64,000 nucleotides of DNA from contig JAACJM010000035.1 in assembly GCA_013368315.1 (NCBI GenBank), forward strand, positions 248,001 through 312,000, in the 5' to 3' direction. Under the pieces are notes generated by a model that saw only the letters and a program-made list of their open reading frames with translations, searched no databases and had not been told where the DNA came from. Positions 11,561 to 23,587 of the stretch are shown here, piece by piece; position 1 is the stretch's first letter; every line of letters begins with the position of its first letter. The DNA is from Tetrapyrgos nigripes. Taxonomy: Eukaryota; Basidiomycota; Agaricomycetes; Agaricales; Campanellaceae. A program made the translations under genes and the position numbers.

Positions 11561-13051
11561 ATGAAAAACATCCCTCCCATACCAGTACCACCTCCTCTAA
11601 TGGCAATGCCACTTGACAAGTCTACTAACACAGTCGAGAAGCAAAGACCTGGACGGCCCTGTGGTAGCAAAAGCAAGAAAGACAAGAACACTGCCAATGA
11701 GGAGGTCCTGAAGTGTATCGAGCAGTTAGAAGGCAAGTACAGACATAACAATCCACGACGAACTCACATATACTAACTGGCACCCAGCTGAAAAAGCTGC
11801 TAGGGATGCTGAAAATGCGCGATTGAAAGCTGAGCTTGCCAGTTGAGATGACACATCCCATCACGATGCAAACTTTGCCTCCCAAGAGACTCCTGAGGCC
11901 GAGTATGATGCTGAGCCCAGTAAGCAAACTCTAGTGCTGTGGTAGACAAAACAAGAAATATACCTTTTCTAGATGATGTTGTTGACAAAGGATCTGAGAA
12001 TCCAGCCTCCCTCTTCAACAACCCTACTGATAGTACTACAGTAAGTCAGACCTGAAGACTTGAGGACGAAGTTGAGAGCAGTTCCATGGACCGGGAGCAT
12101 AAGTGTCGTTGCTTGGAAAGGCTGGCTGAAGAGCATTGCCAACGTGAAAAGGTGTGTTATCTATGATTGGCTATGTCAGCGTGACTTCTCAAATCACATC
12201 TCAACAGGATCAGCCTACCTCTGGAGGGAATCAGACCAGCAGAGATATTAGACAAGGGCAAAATAGCACAGATGCCAACACAGCTATGGCTCCTGGACAG
12301 GCGCATACCAACCCGGCACCTTCAACCACAAATGACGAAGAGAACCGCAAGGGTACCACTGGTAAATCCTACAGTCTCACCATCAAAATGGGCCTCACGA
12401 AGAGCCAGAAGGGAAAAATGACTTACAAGGCTATTTTGGTGAGTGGTGTTGGATATTTTAGTTTGATGCTGACCTGCAGTGTTCTTTCCAGCGTACTGCA
12501 CAGGATGTTGTCGCAGAGGCGAGGATTCCATGGCAGCGCAACTGGGCAGACATCCCTGCTGATAAAAAGGCAATCATGTATGCGATAGTGAGTCCCTACT
12601 GCCAGATTTTGTACTTGAGGTGTACTTACACATTGTCCTTTGCAACATCCTATTTTAGCTTCGTGAGAGACACCAGTACCTAGCTAGGTTTGAAAATGAC
12701 TGGGTGTCCGAAGCCATTATTAGGCAGTACATCAAGAACAAGAAAAGTACTCACTATCACAATGGTACACTCCAGGTACCAGATGGGTACAGCCACCTGA
12801 AGGAGAACATGGCCAAACAAGACCAATCCAAGAGTCGAAAGCACAAGTCTATCCAAGATTACGAACACTGTAAACAAGAGGCCAAGGCAAGAAAGGAGGA
12901 ACACCGAGCAAGGAAGAAAAGCCAGAGGCGGTTGCAGCGTGTCATGGATGCAGATGCTGAGGAGAACCCAGACTTTGTGCAGGGCTCATCTCACGATGGT
13001 GGTGACAGTGACGGTCAGGCTGGTGGCGACAACGACGTGGTTGATGGTTGA
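11561..13051 (+). pseudogene. Tnp2-element accessory gene 2: AT-hook/coiled-coil protein, TNPA-like
   Basis: Six exons join cleanly in one frame: 11561-11732, 11788-11919, 11973-12151, 12208-12438, 12492-12587, 12659-13051, in total 401 codons. The first intron is GC-AG (GCAAGT, branch TACTAAC); the others are GT-AG. Two in-frame TGA codons (11844-11846, 12053-12055) sit where CGA would give Arg. Features: an AT-hook-like motif RPGRPCGSKSKK, a coiled coil (AEKAARDAENARLKAELA), then a domain with WQRNWADIPADKKAIMYAIL and DWVSEAIIRQYIKNKK, and a Lys/Arg-rich acidic tail. The WxDIPxxKK and W-hydrophobic pattern resembles the plant CACTA accessory domain Transposase_24/TNPA. That similarity is from memory and needs a profile search. 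It is divergent from the transposase, with the two starts about 140 bp apart. Confidence 0.6.
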
Positions 13052-13581
13052 GTTTGCTTGCATGGGAGTCAAACGAGTGAGTAAATGTACGTTGGCGTTG
13101 CCACATGGTCTACTGAATACTGATTGATCACTTCTATTTAGTGACCATGAGCCCTTGTAATTAGGAGCAGTGATCATGTTGTTCATATGTATCCTCTGTC
13201 CTAGTGCAGTCTATGTGTACCCATTCCTATGCCAATATGCTATGTATGAAATATATGCCATTATGCCATATGTGGTGTGATACATTATCAGTAACTACTA
13301 GGTTGAAATATGACAAGTAGAAGTAGTCTTGCAAAGGAGACTATAATCAACCTAGACGTTCCAGAAGTAACCTAATTGGAGCTGCTGATTTCGGAAAAGT
13401 AAAAAATATACGCGTAGGTTGAAAGTGGCATTTTTAGGTTGATAGTTAACCTAGCCTTTATATTTTATTCTTAGGTGGTATTTCAACCTGGTCAGGTTGA
13501 AGATCGTCAACTTCTACGTTGAAATCAAGAGTACACTAGGCTGATTTCCTCGCTGACAATCAACCTATCCAGACCTCACAG
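13052..13581. repeat. Right end of the Tnp2 element with subterminal motifs
   Basis: 13052-13290 shows no gene. From about 13300 to 13566 there are about ten copies of AGGTTGA/TCAACCT or close variants (for example TAGGTTGAAATA at 13301, TAGGTTGATAGTTAACCTAG near 13436), mirroring the left end. CCTCACAG at 13574-13581 is the terminus. Confidence 0.6.
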
Positions 13582-13586
13582 AGGAA

Positions 13587-16500
13587 TTGTGAGATGCATT
13601 GAAACAGGATTATGATGCAAAGGACCCCCTCACTGAAGCCAGCTTGGAAAAGCGACTCTTCTCCCTCACATGTACCAATCCAGCTAAGGTTGGTAAACAC
13701 CTTGACAATCTCATTGCTATTATGGATGAACTTGCTGAACGTGGAGTTTCTATCCCTGGTTCCCAATTCAAATTGGCCATCATCTCTTCTACTCCTGATG
13801 TGTATCAAGCCACCATCAAAGCCCTCATCACTGTTTACAGAGAAGAACCAAACAAGTTGACACCAGAACTGTTGATTGCAGCTATTCATGCAGAAGCTTC
13901 TAGCTCCAGCAAATCACAAGAATCTGTGAACTACTCCAATGACAACTTCTGAGGCAGGGGTGTGGCAGATTTAGGGGAAGAGGATGAAGAGGTAGAGGAA
14001 ATAGCAGAGGAAGCCAAGGAGGATCATCATTCAGAGGTCAGGGAAATTTCAGAGGAAGAGGCCGAGGTGGAGCTGGAGGAAATTGGCAAGGCAACAATCA
14101 AACAAGGGAAGAACCAAACTGTTATAATTGTGGAGGACTTGGTCATTTCTCCAAAAATTGTCCATCTAAGCACATGCAGCATGCTAACATCGCCAGAGAA
14201 CACTGAGATGATAGGAATTACAGAGAAGACAGAAAGAATGGGGAAAATGGACAACAAAGGAATGGAAAAGGAAGGGATACAGCAAGCAGTGCCAGAGAAA
14301 AGAACGAAGAAGATAGTGATGAAGGAAGCTGGATTGCCATTAAAATTCTGGAGATCGAAGATTCCATTGATCACCCCACTATTGACTGCTCCAACATGGC
14401 TGAAGAAGCAGCTTTCAAAGCATTGGAACATACTCCACTGATTCTATTTGACTCTGGATGCTCATCCCACATGTCTCCAAATTGTGAAATTACCAGACTA
14501 TTCCCACTTGTCAAATCCAAGCTGCTAACTCCAATACATTCACATCCCAAGGGAAAGGCACCCTACATATCGAGACAGTCGATATAAAGGAGAAACCCCA
14601 CTTCTTGCCTCTTCGCGACACTCTCTACTGTCCAGACATGCCCAACACACTAGTATCATTGGGCAAATTGGATGACACAGGATACATCATTCATATTGAA
14701 GGAGGAATTATGGTTATCTCAAAACAAGGTCACAGCATCACTCACATTCCAAAAGTGTATGGGCTTTACCAAATTATTGAGCATGAAAATGCTTACTCTG
14801 TCACCATCCGCAGCCTATCCTTATACAAAGCTCATTGCACTACTGGACACCACAGTTATCAATACACTGAAACCTTATTTGCAAACAATGCAGATTGAAT
14901 GCATTGTATGCATGCATGCCAAAGGAGCTCGTCTTGCTATTCCAAAATTACATCTTACTCCATGTGCTTGCACATGGACATTTGGGGACCAGCATCAGTC
15001 AGGACTATCAATCATCAGGAGTATTCACTCATGCTTATTGCTCTAATGATGAATCATTCACCAAATATGTCATCTTCCAGACCACCCTTGAAACTCAATT
15101 CAACATTATCATCAAAATTCTTCAGTCGGATCTAGGAGGAGAATTTACGAAGTATTTGGAAGGAAAGGGAATGGAGAGGAAACTCACAGTTCATGATGCA
15201 CCAGAGCAGAACAGTATTGTGGAAGAAGTCATTGTACACTTCTCAACACTGTCTGAGCTATGCTCATCTCATCAGGATTACCCAAATGGTTATGGGGCAT
15301 GGCAATGCTTTATGCAACCTACATTTGGAATCATACCCCACACAAAGCCATTGATATGAAGACTCCTTACAAGAAATGATTCAGAACTATCCCAGACATC
15401 TCAGATCTTCACCCATTCAGCTCTATTGTTTACGTCAAATGCACTCCAAAACCCAACAAATTGGAAGATCAGGCAATTGAAGGATATTGGTTAGGGACCA
15501 GAAAAGGAATCACAGGGTTACTATATCGATTGGCCAAAGAAGAAATCCATCACTGTCAAATGGAACATCCAATTCACAAATCAACCAATCCAACTCAGTG
15601 AGGAGGAGGATAATGATTTCATCAATTTGGAACAGAAGGTCCCTGAGTCAGATACAGTTGATCCCATCATCAAAATTACTGAACTCATCACACCTGAGAT
15701 CATCATTCCACCCAAAATCATCACAGGTAGGAGACCTATCACCAGATCTATGACAAAGAAGACAGGAGGAGTAGAATCTGCCAATTTTCTTATTGCTAGT
15801 CTCGCTCAGGTTACATCTGAACTTGAAGCTTACAACCCACTTTCAGTTGCAGAAGTGAAACGACAACCAGATTGGCCCAAATGGAAGGAAGCTATGGAAG
15901 AGGAAATGAGAAGGCACAAGGAACAAGGAACATTCATTCCAGTTTATGCACCATCAAACACCAACATTCTTGCTGGAAAATGGGTTTACAGGATGAAGAA
16001 GGTCGAACATGGAAAGGTCAAGGAACATCAAGCACAACTTGTTGTGCATGGATACAACCAAATCCCAGAAGTCAACTATTTCCCAGATGAGACATTTGCA
16101 TCAGTCACCAAGATGACATCAGGACACATCATTCTATCTATCACAGCATATCATAACATGGAAATTCACCAAATTGTCATGAACAGTCCCTTGACCTATC
16201 CAAAATCCCTCAGATGGATTCTCACTCATCGTGGATATGTTCTATCATGACTTACAGCTGCATACAATCCCTTCATTGCTTCATTCATTTCTTTGTTACT
16301 TCATTATTTCTTTCCACATTCACATCTGATCCTTTGTTCAATCCTTCACTCTATTCAAACACTCTCTTGCTGCACTTCATTCTATCAGATCTATTATTCC
16401 TCTGGTCATCTTCTGTTCACCTGTTCACCCTCAGAGTGTTATTGATCTTTATTCCCTACACAAGTGTCATGCAGGATCCTTCTTGACTTGTACCACATTT

Positions 16501-17977
16501 CCTTTTCATTCAAAAACCCTCCAAGGGTTTTTCAATCATTATATCTTTTTTACTCCTTATTCTTTGCCCCTTGATTGCGCCACAGTCTCACATATGATTT
16601 TCTTGATTGTGTTCACTTCCTATTACTGTTTCACACTTGATTTCGCATTTCTATTATTTGATCAACCCTTAATTAAGCTCTTAATTAAGGTACATTTATT
16701 TATGGTTCAGGAGTAGGCTTAGGAGTCGTCTCAGTTGTACAGCTATCCTTAGGGTTTAGGTACAGGGGTTTGGCTACATAGTATAAGTAGTTGGCCAAGA
16801 ATTTACCCTTCTTGATCCTGACCTTATCTTGTGAAGCCTTGATCCTCTTTGTGCTTCACTTCAAGTGTGTACTACACTGGTACATGATGTTCTTGTCTCA
16901 TACTCTTGATTGGTTCTTTACTTGTTGTCATCATCTTGGGATTCTCCTTGGTCATCGATCCTTGCTGTTGTCTCCAGTTGCTGTACAGGTGTGTGAGTTG
17001 ATCCACTTGCAGCTTGGCTTTGGTCTCATAGGCATTGGCTTGGGTTTGTGAGTAAGAGTCACTCACTCTCACCTTTGTCGTTGTCTGGGTTTGGACTCCA
17101 CCTAGGCTCTGATAGTGTTCATTCCTCCTCATAAGCAGAGCTTCTAGAGCTCAGAGAGAGACATTGGGCTCCAGTTCATGACACAAATGGACATTAAATC
17201 AGCATACCTTTACAGTAAAACTGATCCCAACGAAAATATATTCCTGAAACCACCTCCCAGCATCAAAATGACAGGTGTTAAACCTGGTCAAGTACTTCAT
17301 CTCCAATTAGCTCTTTATGGACTCAAACAAGCCAGATGCTGTTGGTATCTACAATTCTGCAAAATCATGAAGGAAATTGGACTCATGCACTCTAACTTCA
17401 ATCATGCTGTCTTTTACTGACTTAATCCATTCATCATTCTATTCATTCACATCAATGACATGACATTGGTTACTGGAGAAGTTGAAGAAGAAGATTAAAG
17501 AGAAAGTAGAAGTTACAGATGCAGGAGAGTTACATTGGATGTTAGGAATCGAGATACACAGGAACAGGCAGGAATGTACACTCCAGATGTCACAACAATC
17601 CTACATTGACTCCATCATCACACATTATGGATTCACTGACACCAAACCTGTCTCTATACCATTTGATTCACATACTCATTTATTGACATCGCAAAGTCCA
17701 ACTACCGTTGAAGAAATTGCCCAGATATGTGACAAACCATATCAAGAAGCTTTAGGTGCTCTACAATATCTACGTCATGCCACACACCCAGATCTCGCTT
17801 ATCCAGTTTCACAACTCACCTGATTCACTCATAATCCAGGGATCGCACACTGGAATGCTTATCTCAAATTGACAAAGGATCATTGGTTGACTTATGGAAA
17901 GAAGCAGATGGACATTATTGGTTATTCAGCCAAACACTTTGCTTCATCTATGGGACTTGCAAAGGTTTGAGGAGGAG
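13587..17977 (+). pseudogene. Copia-1 gag C-terminus and pol, degenerate
   Basis: Readable pieces in order: the rest of the Gag domain (LEKRLFSLTCTNPAKVGKHL), an RGG-rich stretch and CCHC knuckle CYNCGGLGHFSKNC (about 13970-14165), protease LFDSGCSSHMSP (about 14445), pre-integrase zinc region, integrase start HMDIWGP (14975), linker, RT start (GKWVYRMKK; 15975), then after the solo LTR MDIKSAYL, LYGLKQARC and the RT end (17190-17820). RNase H is nearly absent: the frame jumps from DIIGYS to a short tail before the LTR. Lesions shared with Copia-2 include TGA after DNF (13949-13951), a one-base frameshift just after it, TGA in the RGG box and TGA after SQLT (17821). Small deletions near 14890 and 14965 are private to Copia-1. 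Confidence 0.8.
16175..17183. repeat. Solo LTR (family 1), 1009 bp, inside Copia-1 RT
   Basis: It begins TGTCATGAAC and ends GTTCATGACA, a perfect 10-bp inverted repeat with TG...CA ends, flanked by a 5-bp duplication CAAAT (16170-16174, 17184-17188). Removing it with one CAAAT joins the RT frame from MEIHQ to MDIKSAYL. This is the signature of LTR-LTR recombination of a full element. The same insertion at the same base is present in Copia-2 (61006-61998). Small open frames within are chance. Confidence 0.85.
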
Positions 17978-18312
17978 TGTTGGAATTTTGTATTAACCTA
18001 TACTTACAACGAACGCTCATATCTTTCTCTCCACTTCACTAGTATACACAATCCACTTGTATCCACTTATGCACCACCTACTTTCCTCTTTACTCCATAC
18101 TTACATTGTTTCTTACATTGTTGACTCTGAACTAATATCAGACATTACATTGTAGTATCTGCTTTTCTCCACTGTGTTATATTTACGGAGTTGTGCAGCC
18201 ACAGTAGCTAACAGTATAAATACTTAGTAGTTTACTGTCTATACCTCCAGAGCCGCAATAGTATTTGTTGCCTCACTTGTTTAACAAGTGTCCTCATATT
18301 CATTTATTCTCA
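17978..18312 (+). repeat. Copia-1 3' LTR, 335 bp
   Basis: It starts TGTTGGAATTTTG after the purine tract GGAGGAG and ends TTATTCTCA, the same length as the Copia-2 5' LTR (42402-42736). It carries the motif CAGTATAAATAC, a plausible TATA box, about 100 bp before its end. It is followed directly by kinase B sequence. Confidence 0.85.
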
Positions 18313-20819
18313 TATCCAGGATGGTGTTGTGTATTTCAAGACATCATTGCAGATGTCATGAGGCTGGGACAAGGATGTGGGAAATTGGTTAGGAAAGAGG
18401 TGTTTTTGGTACTATTAGCGACTGTGGTGGTGCTAGCTATGGAATATGGTGGAGGAAGTAATTCTTCATTTAATCTACAGTTATAACATGGTGGTATACA
18501 TATGGCTAGGAACTGGATTCCAACTGACGAAACCAAGGCAACCTAAAAAAACATCTTGTGGAGGATCATGCTGCTTTTGTTAGGGGGGCAAATTTGGGGG
18601 GCATGGAGACACTGCCGTTGACATTGGGGATGTGAGGGTGGGTAGTGGACCCAAACCCAGATTGGGAGTATATGTATGACAAGAGGGATTCAAGGAGCTT
18701 CAAAGTCAAAGACAGAGACAAGAGGAGGGAGGGATGCACATCAGGAAACAGACAAAAACTCGAAAAGTAAATAAAAATCTCAACCAAAAGAAGGAACAAA
18801 ACGAAAGGGAAAGAAAACCACTATTGAAATAGAAATAGAAATAGAAATAAAAAAGACACGAGATTTTTTCGAGTAAGAGAGGTGAAAGGCGAAAACAAAA
18901 ACGACAAAGACTCGCAGACTCGCAGAACTGGCAATGAGTACCACAAAACAGCTCGTGAAGTCATACAACTCTTCAAATCATAACCCCAAACATCATCAAC
19001 TCACCAGTATACTCCAATGTCCCTGTATTCACTGTTCTTTTTCTTCCCCCTTCCTCTTCTCCCTCTTCGTCTTCCCCCTTCCCTTTACCCTTGCCTTTAT
19101 TACTATACGTACTACCCACAACCTCCTCCCTAGGTGTTCCAAAATTCGAAAGCATCGTTCTGGATGCGAGTCCTCACTCAAGTCTCCACACGTCTTCATT
19201 GTTGTCTTCATACCCATCTTCATACCCATCCCAGTCGTCCTTGTAACCATCCCCTTGTCCTTCCCAACTATCCCACTCAACTCCTCAGTCTCAAACTCAG
19301 CTTCACACTGGCGTTTGGCATTGAGCAAATGAAAACGCTCAAGACCGAGATGACATTCCTGGTGGTAAACCCCCTCCCCATAGCCATAACCGTACCTGTG
19401 GTCAAACCTCAACAAAACATTCCCAGGTTTCATATCCAAATGTAACACATTCCTACTATGTAAAAGGTCAAGACCAGAGACGATGTCAGAGAAGAGGGAG
19501 TTCTTGAAAGGGCTTGGTCTTGTATGGGTTGTGGTTGGTTTTAATTTTGGACTGTGAGGAGATTGTTTTGGTTTTGGTTTTCTTCGGGACGAATTGGGTG
19601 TAGGGCTGTTGGTAGGATGAGATGGGGACAGGGACTCGGACTTAGGGTGACATTTTTGTTGTTGTGTGGATGTGAATGTGGACGTTGATGCAGCTCATGA
19701 TGGACTGGCACCACCTTCCCTGTGCCTTTCCCTCTCTCCTTGTTTCCTCACCCTCACCCTAAACGCATGTTTTTCTGTCTCTCCCTGTGTCTCTGTCCCC
19801 ATCCCCATCCTGTTCCCCATCCTGATCTCCCACCCCTTCTGCTTCTTCTGCTTTTGTCTCTCCTCCTCGTCCTCTTCCTCCACTCGGTTGTCCACATTTC
19901 AACTCCAAACCCAAAACTCTTCGCCTTGCCTCATTCCTGTTCCCATTCAGCCTTTTCCCTTTAGTACCTCTTCCTTTATACCCCTGTCCCCCTCCCCTCA
20001 TAACGCCTCCACCACGTAAACCCCTTTCGAGACCACGTCTTCCCTGTAAACGCCCCTCTATAAGATCATCCAATGACCCCCCCTCAGCCCATTGCATCAA
20101 GACGTGTAATGTGGGTATGCGTGGATCAAATGGGGAGAATTAGGTGGGTTCAAACCAGGAGTGGCTAGATGTATGTGGTAGGTGGTTAGTATTAGCGTTA
20201 ACATGAGGGTTTGGAATAAAGGAATGAAGAAATAAAAGCAAATAAAGCAAAAATACGCAAATGCAAACACAGACGCAGACGAGAAACAAACACAAAGACA
20301 ACGCAGACGAGAAACGAAGACGCAGACAAAGAACAAAGGCAACACTCACTGATACGCAAAAACCTTTCCAAAAGCTTTACCTCTCTCTCAAGGTTTGTAA
20401 GAGATATGTATGGGATTGACCGATTGCGATTTTTTTGACAGCAAAGCGACCTAGGGGGATGTTGTCCTATAAAGTCAAACCAAAGGACGTAAATATAAGA
20501 TGAGTGAAGAGTAGAGTAGAGTAGATAGCAAGGTAAGAAAGGTATGTATGACTCGGACTCTGAAGGAGGAGAAGGACTCGTCACTCACCAAAACATGCTG
20601 ACACAAAAGCACACTCCCATTAGCCCCCCTACCCAATTTCTTCTCTACCCGAAAAAATGCGTCAAAGTAGCCTTCTGCCATGGAGTTAGGGAGAAAGACG
20701 GTTGGGTCGGAGTGGTAGGTGGATGGGGATTTATCGTTTTCGTCATGAGGTGTGAGGGGAAGGTGGTGTTGTACAAGACGACTTGGTTGTTGAGTGTTTT
20801 CTGCTGCAGCAAATATCAA
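18313..20819 (-). pseudogene. Kinase B: IKS1-like kinase, both ends lost
   Basis: Minus-strand exons match the other copies: AEGYFDAFFRVEKKLGRGAN with an intact glycine loop (about 20600-20690), the exon with the ATP lysine (about 20345-20470; only partly readable, FAVKKI appears altered), MQWAEGGSLDDLIEGR (20040-20100), HLDMKPGNVLLRF (about 19410-19450), LSNFGTPREEVVG where the family has DFG (19110-19155), GNTGTLEYT (near 19010), and KAADMW-like sequence degraded at 18570. The Asp of DFG reads Asn, so the kinase would be inactive even if expressed. The C-terminal part is cut by the Copia-1 3' LTR at 18312; the missing tail has its counterpart at 42033-42401. The N-terminal about 150 codons are also absent. 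Confidence 0.65.
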
Positions 20820-21488
20820 GGCTCCTCCATAAAATCTACTTGTAGGAATCGAACTAATGAAATATGAAAGTCAAGTTAGTGAAAAGTGAAGTTAGTGAAA
20901 AATGAGAGCTGTTGTGGCTGATGTACTGCGTCATAGTGGTTCTCTACATATATTCCTGGTGGGTCTCAAGAAATTTGGCTTGTTTGCTACTGAATAAAAA
21001 CGCTGCCGCAGCAGAAAAGACCTAATAAGACTAAGTCCACTAAGTATCCTGCCTAAGCCTTCCCTCGACCTTTGGCCTGCGTGATTTTGCCCAACAAATA
21101 AGTAATACACTTTACTATTATATTTCCCGTCAAGGCGGAAGCAGCCTCAAATTTGCAGGTTTGTCGTTTGTACAGTTACTTTATTCATCATTTCATGTAT
21201 GGAGGTGATGATGAGGGGTAGTAAGCTGTAAAAATGCATAGGTATGTATGGTCTTATACATGGTATGAGATATGAGATAAGATGTATGTGTGATAGTACG
21301 AGTTGCGAAAATGCGAATACAAGATTGGATTGCGAGAAAGCCAAAATGATCAAGAACAATGTGATTATGATGGTGATAACGACTGAAATAACATGACAAA
21401 CAGAAAGAAAAGCAAAAAGAACATGAAAGAACATGAAAAAAGAAAACAATCAACGACAACATCCCACAAAAACACCCAACCCTCACAA
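20820..21488. other. Spacer between kinase B and kinase C
   Basis: AT-rich sequence without a gene I can support. It includes short tandem variants of AAGTTAGTGAAAA near 20870-20905 and hydrophobic minus-strand frames (21147-21513) that have no homologue elsewhere in the window. It may contain remnants of the kinase C tail or a transposon fragment. Confidence 0.3.
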
Positions 21489-23587
21489 TCACCAAATGAA
21501 GCACCCAAAACACAATCGGGATCCATAACCCGTCGAACCAGGTGTCAGTGATTCAATGATGGCGAGGGATAAAATAAGGAGTTTGAGAGGAAGGGGGAGG
21601 CCATTGCCTGGTATTGGTATTGATATGTCAACGCCGGGGATCATGGGGATAGATGTTCCGAAATCCGAAAGCATCGCTCTGTTTATGGGTACACGTACAC
21701 CATACCCGTACCCGTACCCCCAGTCGTCCCCGTCCGCATAATCCTCTGCATAATCGTCCTCGTCCCCATCTGTATCCCCATCCTGGTCCCATCGTCTCTA
21801 TCGTCCCCTTGTCCTTCATACCCATCATAACCATTCCCATACTCCCCACTATACGCCCCACCATATATATTCACATCCGGCGGATCCGGGGGTAACCCCC
21901 CTCCCCATAATAATCAAGCCCAAAACTCAACAAAACATTCCCAGGTTTCATATCCAAATGTAAAATGTTCCTGCTATGTAAAAAGTCGAGACCAGAGACG
22001 ATGTCGGAGAAGAGAGAGTGGAGTTCGAGGGGGGAGAAACGGGGAGGGTTGAGAGGTTGGGAGGTTTGGGGTTTGGGTTTTCGTTTTTGCCGGGACGAGG
22101 ATGTGGATGACCTGGGTTGAGGTTTCGATTTGGGTTGACGTTGTCGTTTTCGTTGTTGTGTAGATGTAGACGAAGACGCAGACGCAGCTTGGGATGGACT
22201 AGCACCACCGTCTTGTCTTTCTCCTTCCCTCTCTCGTTGTTTTTGCTTTTGTTTTTCAACCCTCGCCCGAAACGCGCGTTTCCTCTTCTCTGCTTCTGTC
22301 TCTCCCTGTATCTCTCTTTCCCCATCCCCGTCCCCATCTGCTTCTGCTTCTGCTTCTGCTTCGCCTTCCCTTTCTCCTCCTTCTCTCAGTCCTCCATGTC
22401 CGCGCTTCAAACCTCTTCCACTCGGTCGTAGATCCCGTATACGCCGCTCTATAAAATCATCCAACGACCCCCCCTCAGCCCATTGCATCAATACGTGTAA
22501 CGTGGGGACACGTGGACCGAATGAGGAGAATTGGGTGGGTTCGAGCCAGGAGTGGCTAGGTAGATAGCATTAACATTATGGTTAACATGAGGGTTTGGAA
22601 TAAAGGAAAAAGAAAAATACGCAGACGAGAAACGAGAAACGAGAAACGAGAAACGCAGACGGAGACAGACAAAGGAAAGGCAAAGAAAAGATTAAAATGG
22701 ACACTCACTGATACGCAACAATATTCGGATGGTGCAACCTTTCCAAAAGCTTTACCTCTCTTAAAGTTTGTAAGAGATACGTATGCGATTGACCGACTGC
22801 GATTTTTTTAACGGCGAAGCGGCCTAGGGGATTGTTGTCCTATAAAGATAAACCAAAGGACATAAGATGAGTTAGAGTTATCCATCATAGAGTAGTGGAT
22901 AGAAAGGTATGTAGGACTCGTATTCGGAAGGGGAAGGAAACGCACCAGAACATGCTGACACAAAAACACGCTCCCATTCGCCCCCATACCCAATTTCTTC
23001 TCTACCCGAAAAAACGCGTCAAAGTAGCCTTCTGCCATAGAGTTGGGGGGAAAGGCGGTTGGGTCAGAGTAGTAGGTACAGTCGCCGTTTTCATCGTGAG
23101 GTGTGTGGGTTTGAAGGGAAGGGGAAGGTGGTGAAGAAAGGTAGGGCTGAGGAGAAGGAGACCTGGAAGAGGGAACAGAACTAGAAGGCTCTGAAGCAGT
23201 ACGATTGGCTATAGCGAGGATGTTGAAGTAATTGCTGGTCCGTGTACGTCCGTCATACTCGTTGTAGTCGTAGCCGTTGTAGTCGTAGTCATCCTCGTAG
23301 TCACGAAAGCCCGTCGGAAGCGGTCTTCTACAATACGGACAACGTGTATGTGGAGGTGGAAGCGGTTGAGGATGTGGTTGGACATGTGGAGGACGTTGGT
23401 GGTGGACAGCGGGACGGATGGAGAGAGCATGAGAAGAGGGATTGTACAACACGACCTGGTTGTTGAGTGAGTCGTGGAAGATGGGTCGCCATTCGGCGGC
23501 AGACTCAATGGGGACTAGAGACATTGCATGGGGCGGCGGCGGCGGCGACGTGGACGACGACGACGGCGAGGCGGAGGATGAGGTCAT
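21489..23587 (-). pseudogene. Kinase C: IKS1-like kinase, most complete N-terminus
   Basis: Exon 1 (23587 to about 22947) has a Ser/Pro-rich start, then WRPIFHDSLNNQVVLYNPSS and CPYCRRPLP, the N-terminal signature I associate with fungal IKS1, then the glycine loop KKLGMGANGSVFL. Exon 2 (about 22843-22709): DNNPLGRFAVKKIAVGQ with the ATP Lys and LREVKLLERL. Exon 3 (about 22560-21870): MQWAEGGSLDDFIERR, a long Glu/Arg/Ser-rich insert, and HLDMKPGNVLLSFG. A later frame gives LSDFGTS (near 21660) but then diverges: no GNTGTLEYT or WSLGV follows and a stop comes at 21489. It therefore lacks the activation segment and the C-lobe. Introns are about 50-120 bp with GT-AG ends. The start is 536 bp from the divergent HET B start. 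Confidence 0.65.

Larger units (their letters stand above)
6927..13581. mobile_element. Tnp2-type (Plavaka/CACTA-like) DNA transposon, 6.65 kb
   Basis: Comparison with Copia-2 defines the insertion: gag is continuous there, and here it is split by 6655 bp flanked by a 5-bp direct repeat AGGAA (6922-6926 and 13582-13586). The ends are CACTGTGAAG and CCTCACAG; the terminal inverted repeat is short and imperfect, so edges may be off by two or three bases. Both subterminal regions carry many copies of AGGTTGA or its complement. Inside are a minus-strand Tnp2 transposase flanked by two plus-strand multi-exon genes. The transposase family is the Tnp2 family of CMC (CACTA) elements, common in agaricomycetes as Plavaka. 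In-frame stops show this copy is dead. Confidence 0.8.
5393..18312 (+). mobile_element. Copia-1: decayed Ty1/Copia retrotransposon with nested elements
   Basis: The order is a 5'-truncated LTR (5393-5496), primer site, leader frame, gag, protease, integrase, reverse transcriptase, RNase H remnant and a complete 3' LTR (17978-18312). It is interrupted by a Tnp2 element (6927-13581) and a solo LTR (16175-17183). The gene order protease-integrase-RT defines Ty1/Copia. Many stops and frameshifts show it is dead. The 3' edge abuts kinase B sequence beginning TCCAGGATGG, while the paralogue Copia-2 has the matching left flank ending AATCCAG, so the two elements share one ancestral insertion site. 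Confidence 0.85.

Noticed and set aside
16214..16716. Hydrophobic plus frames in 16214-16716 and 61078-61547
   Set aside because: They lie in a solo LTR, are T-rich and share no protein features.
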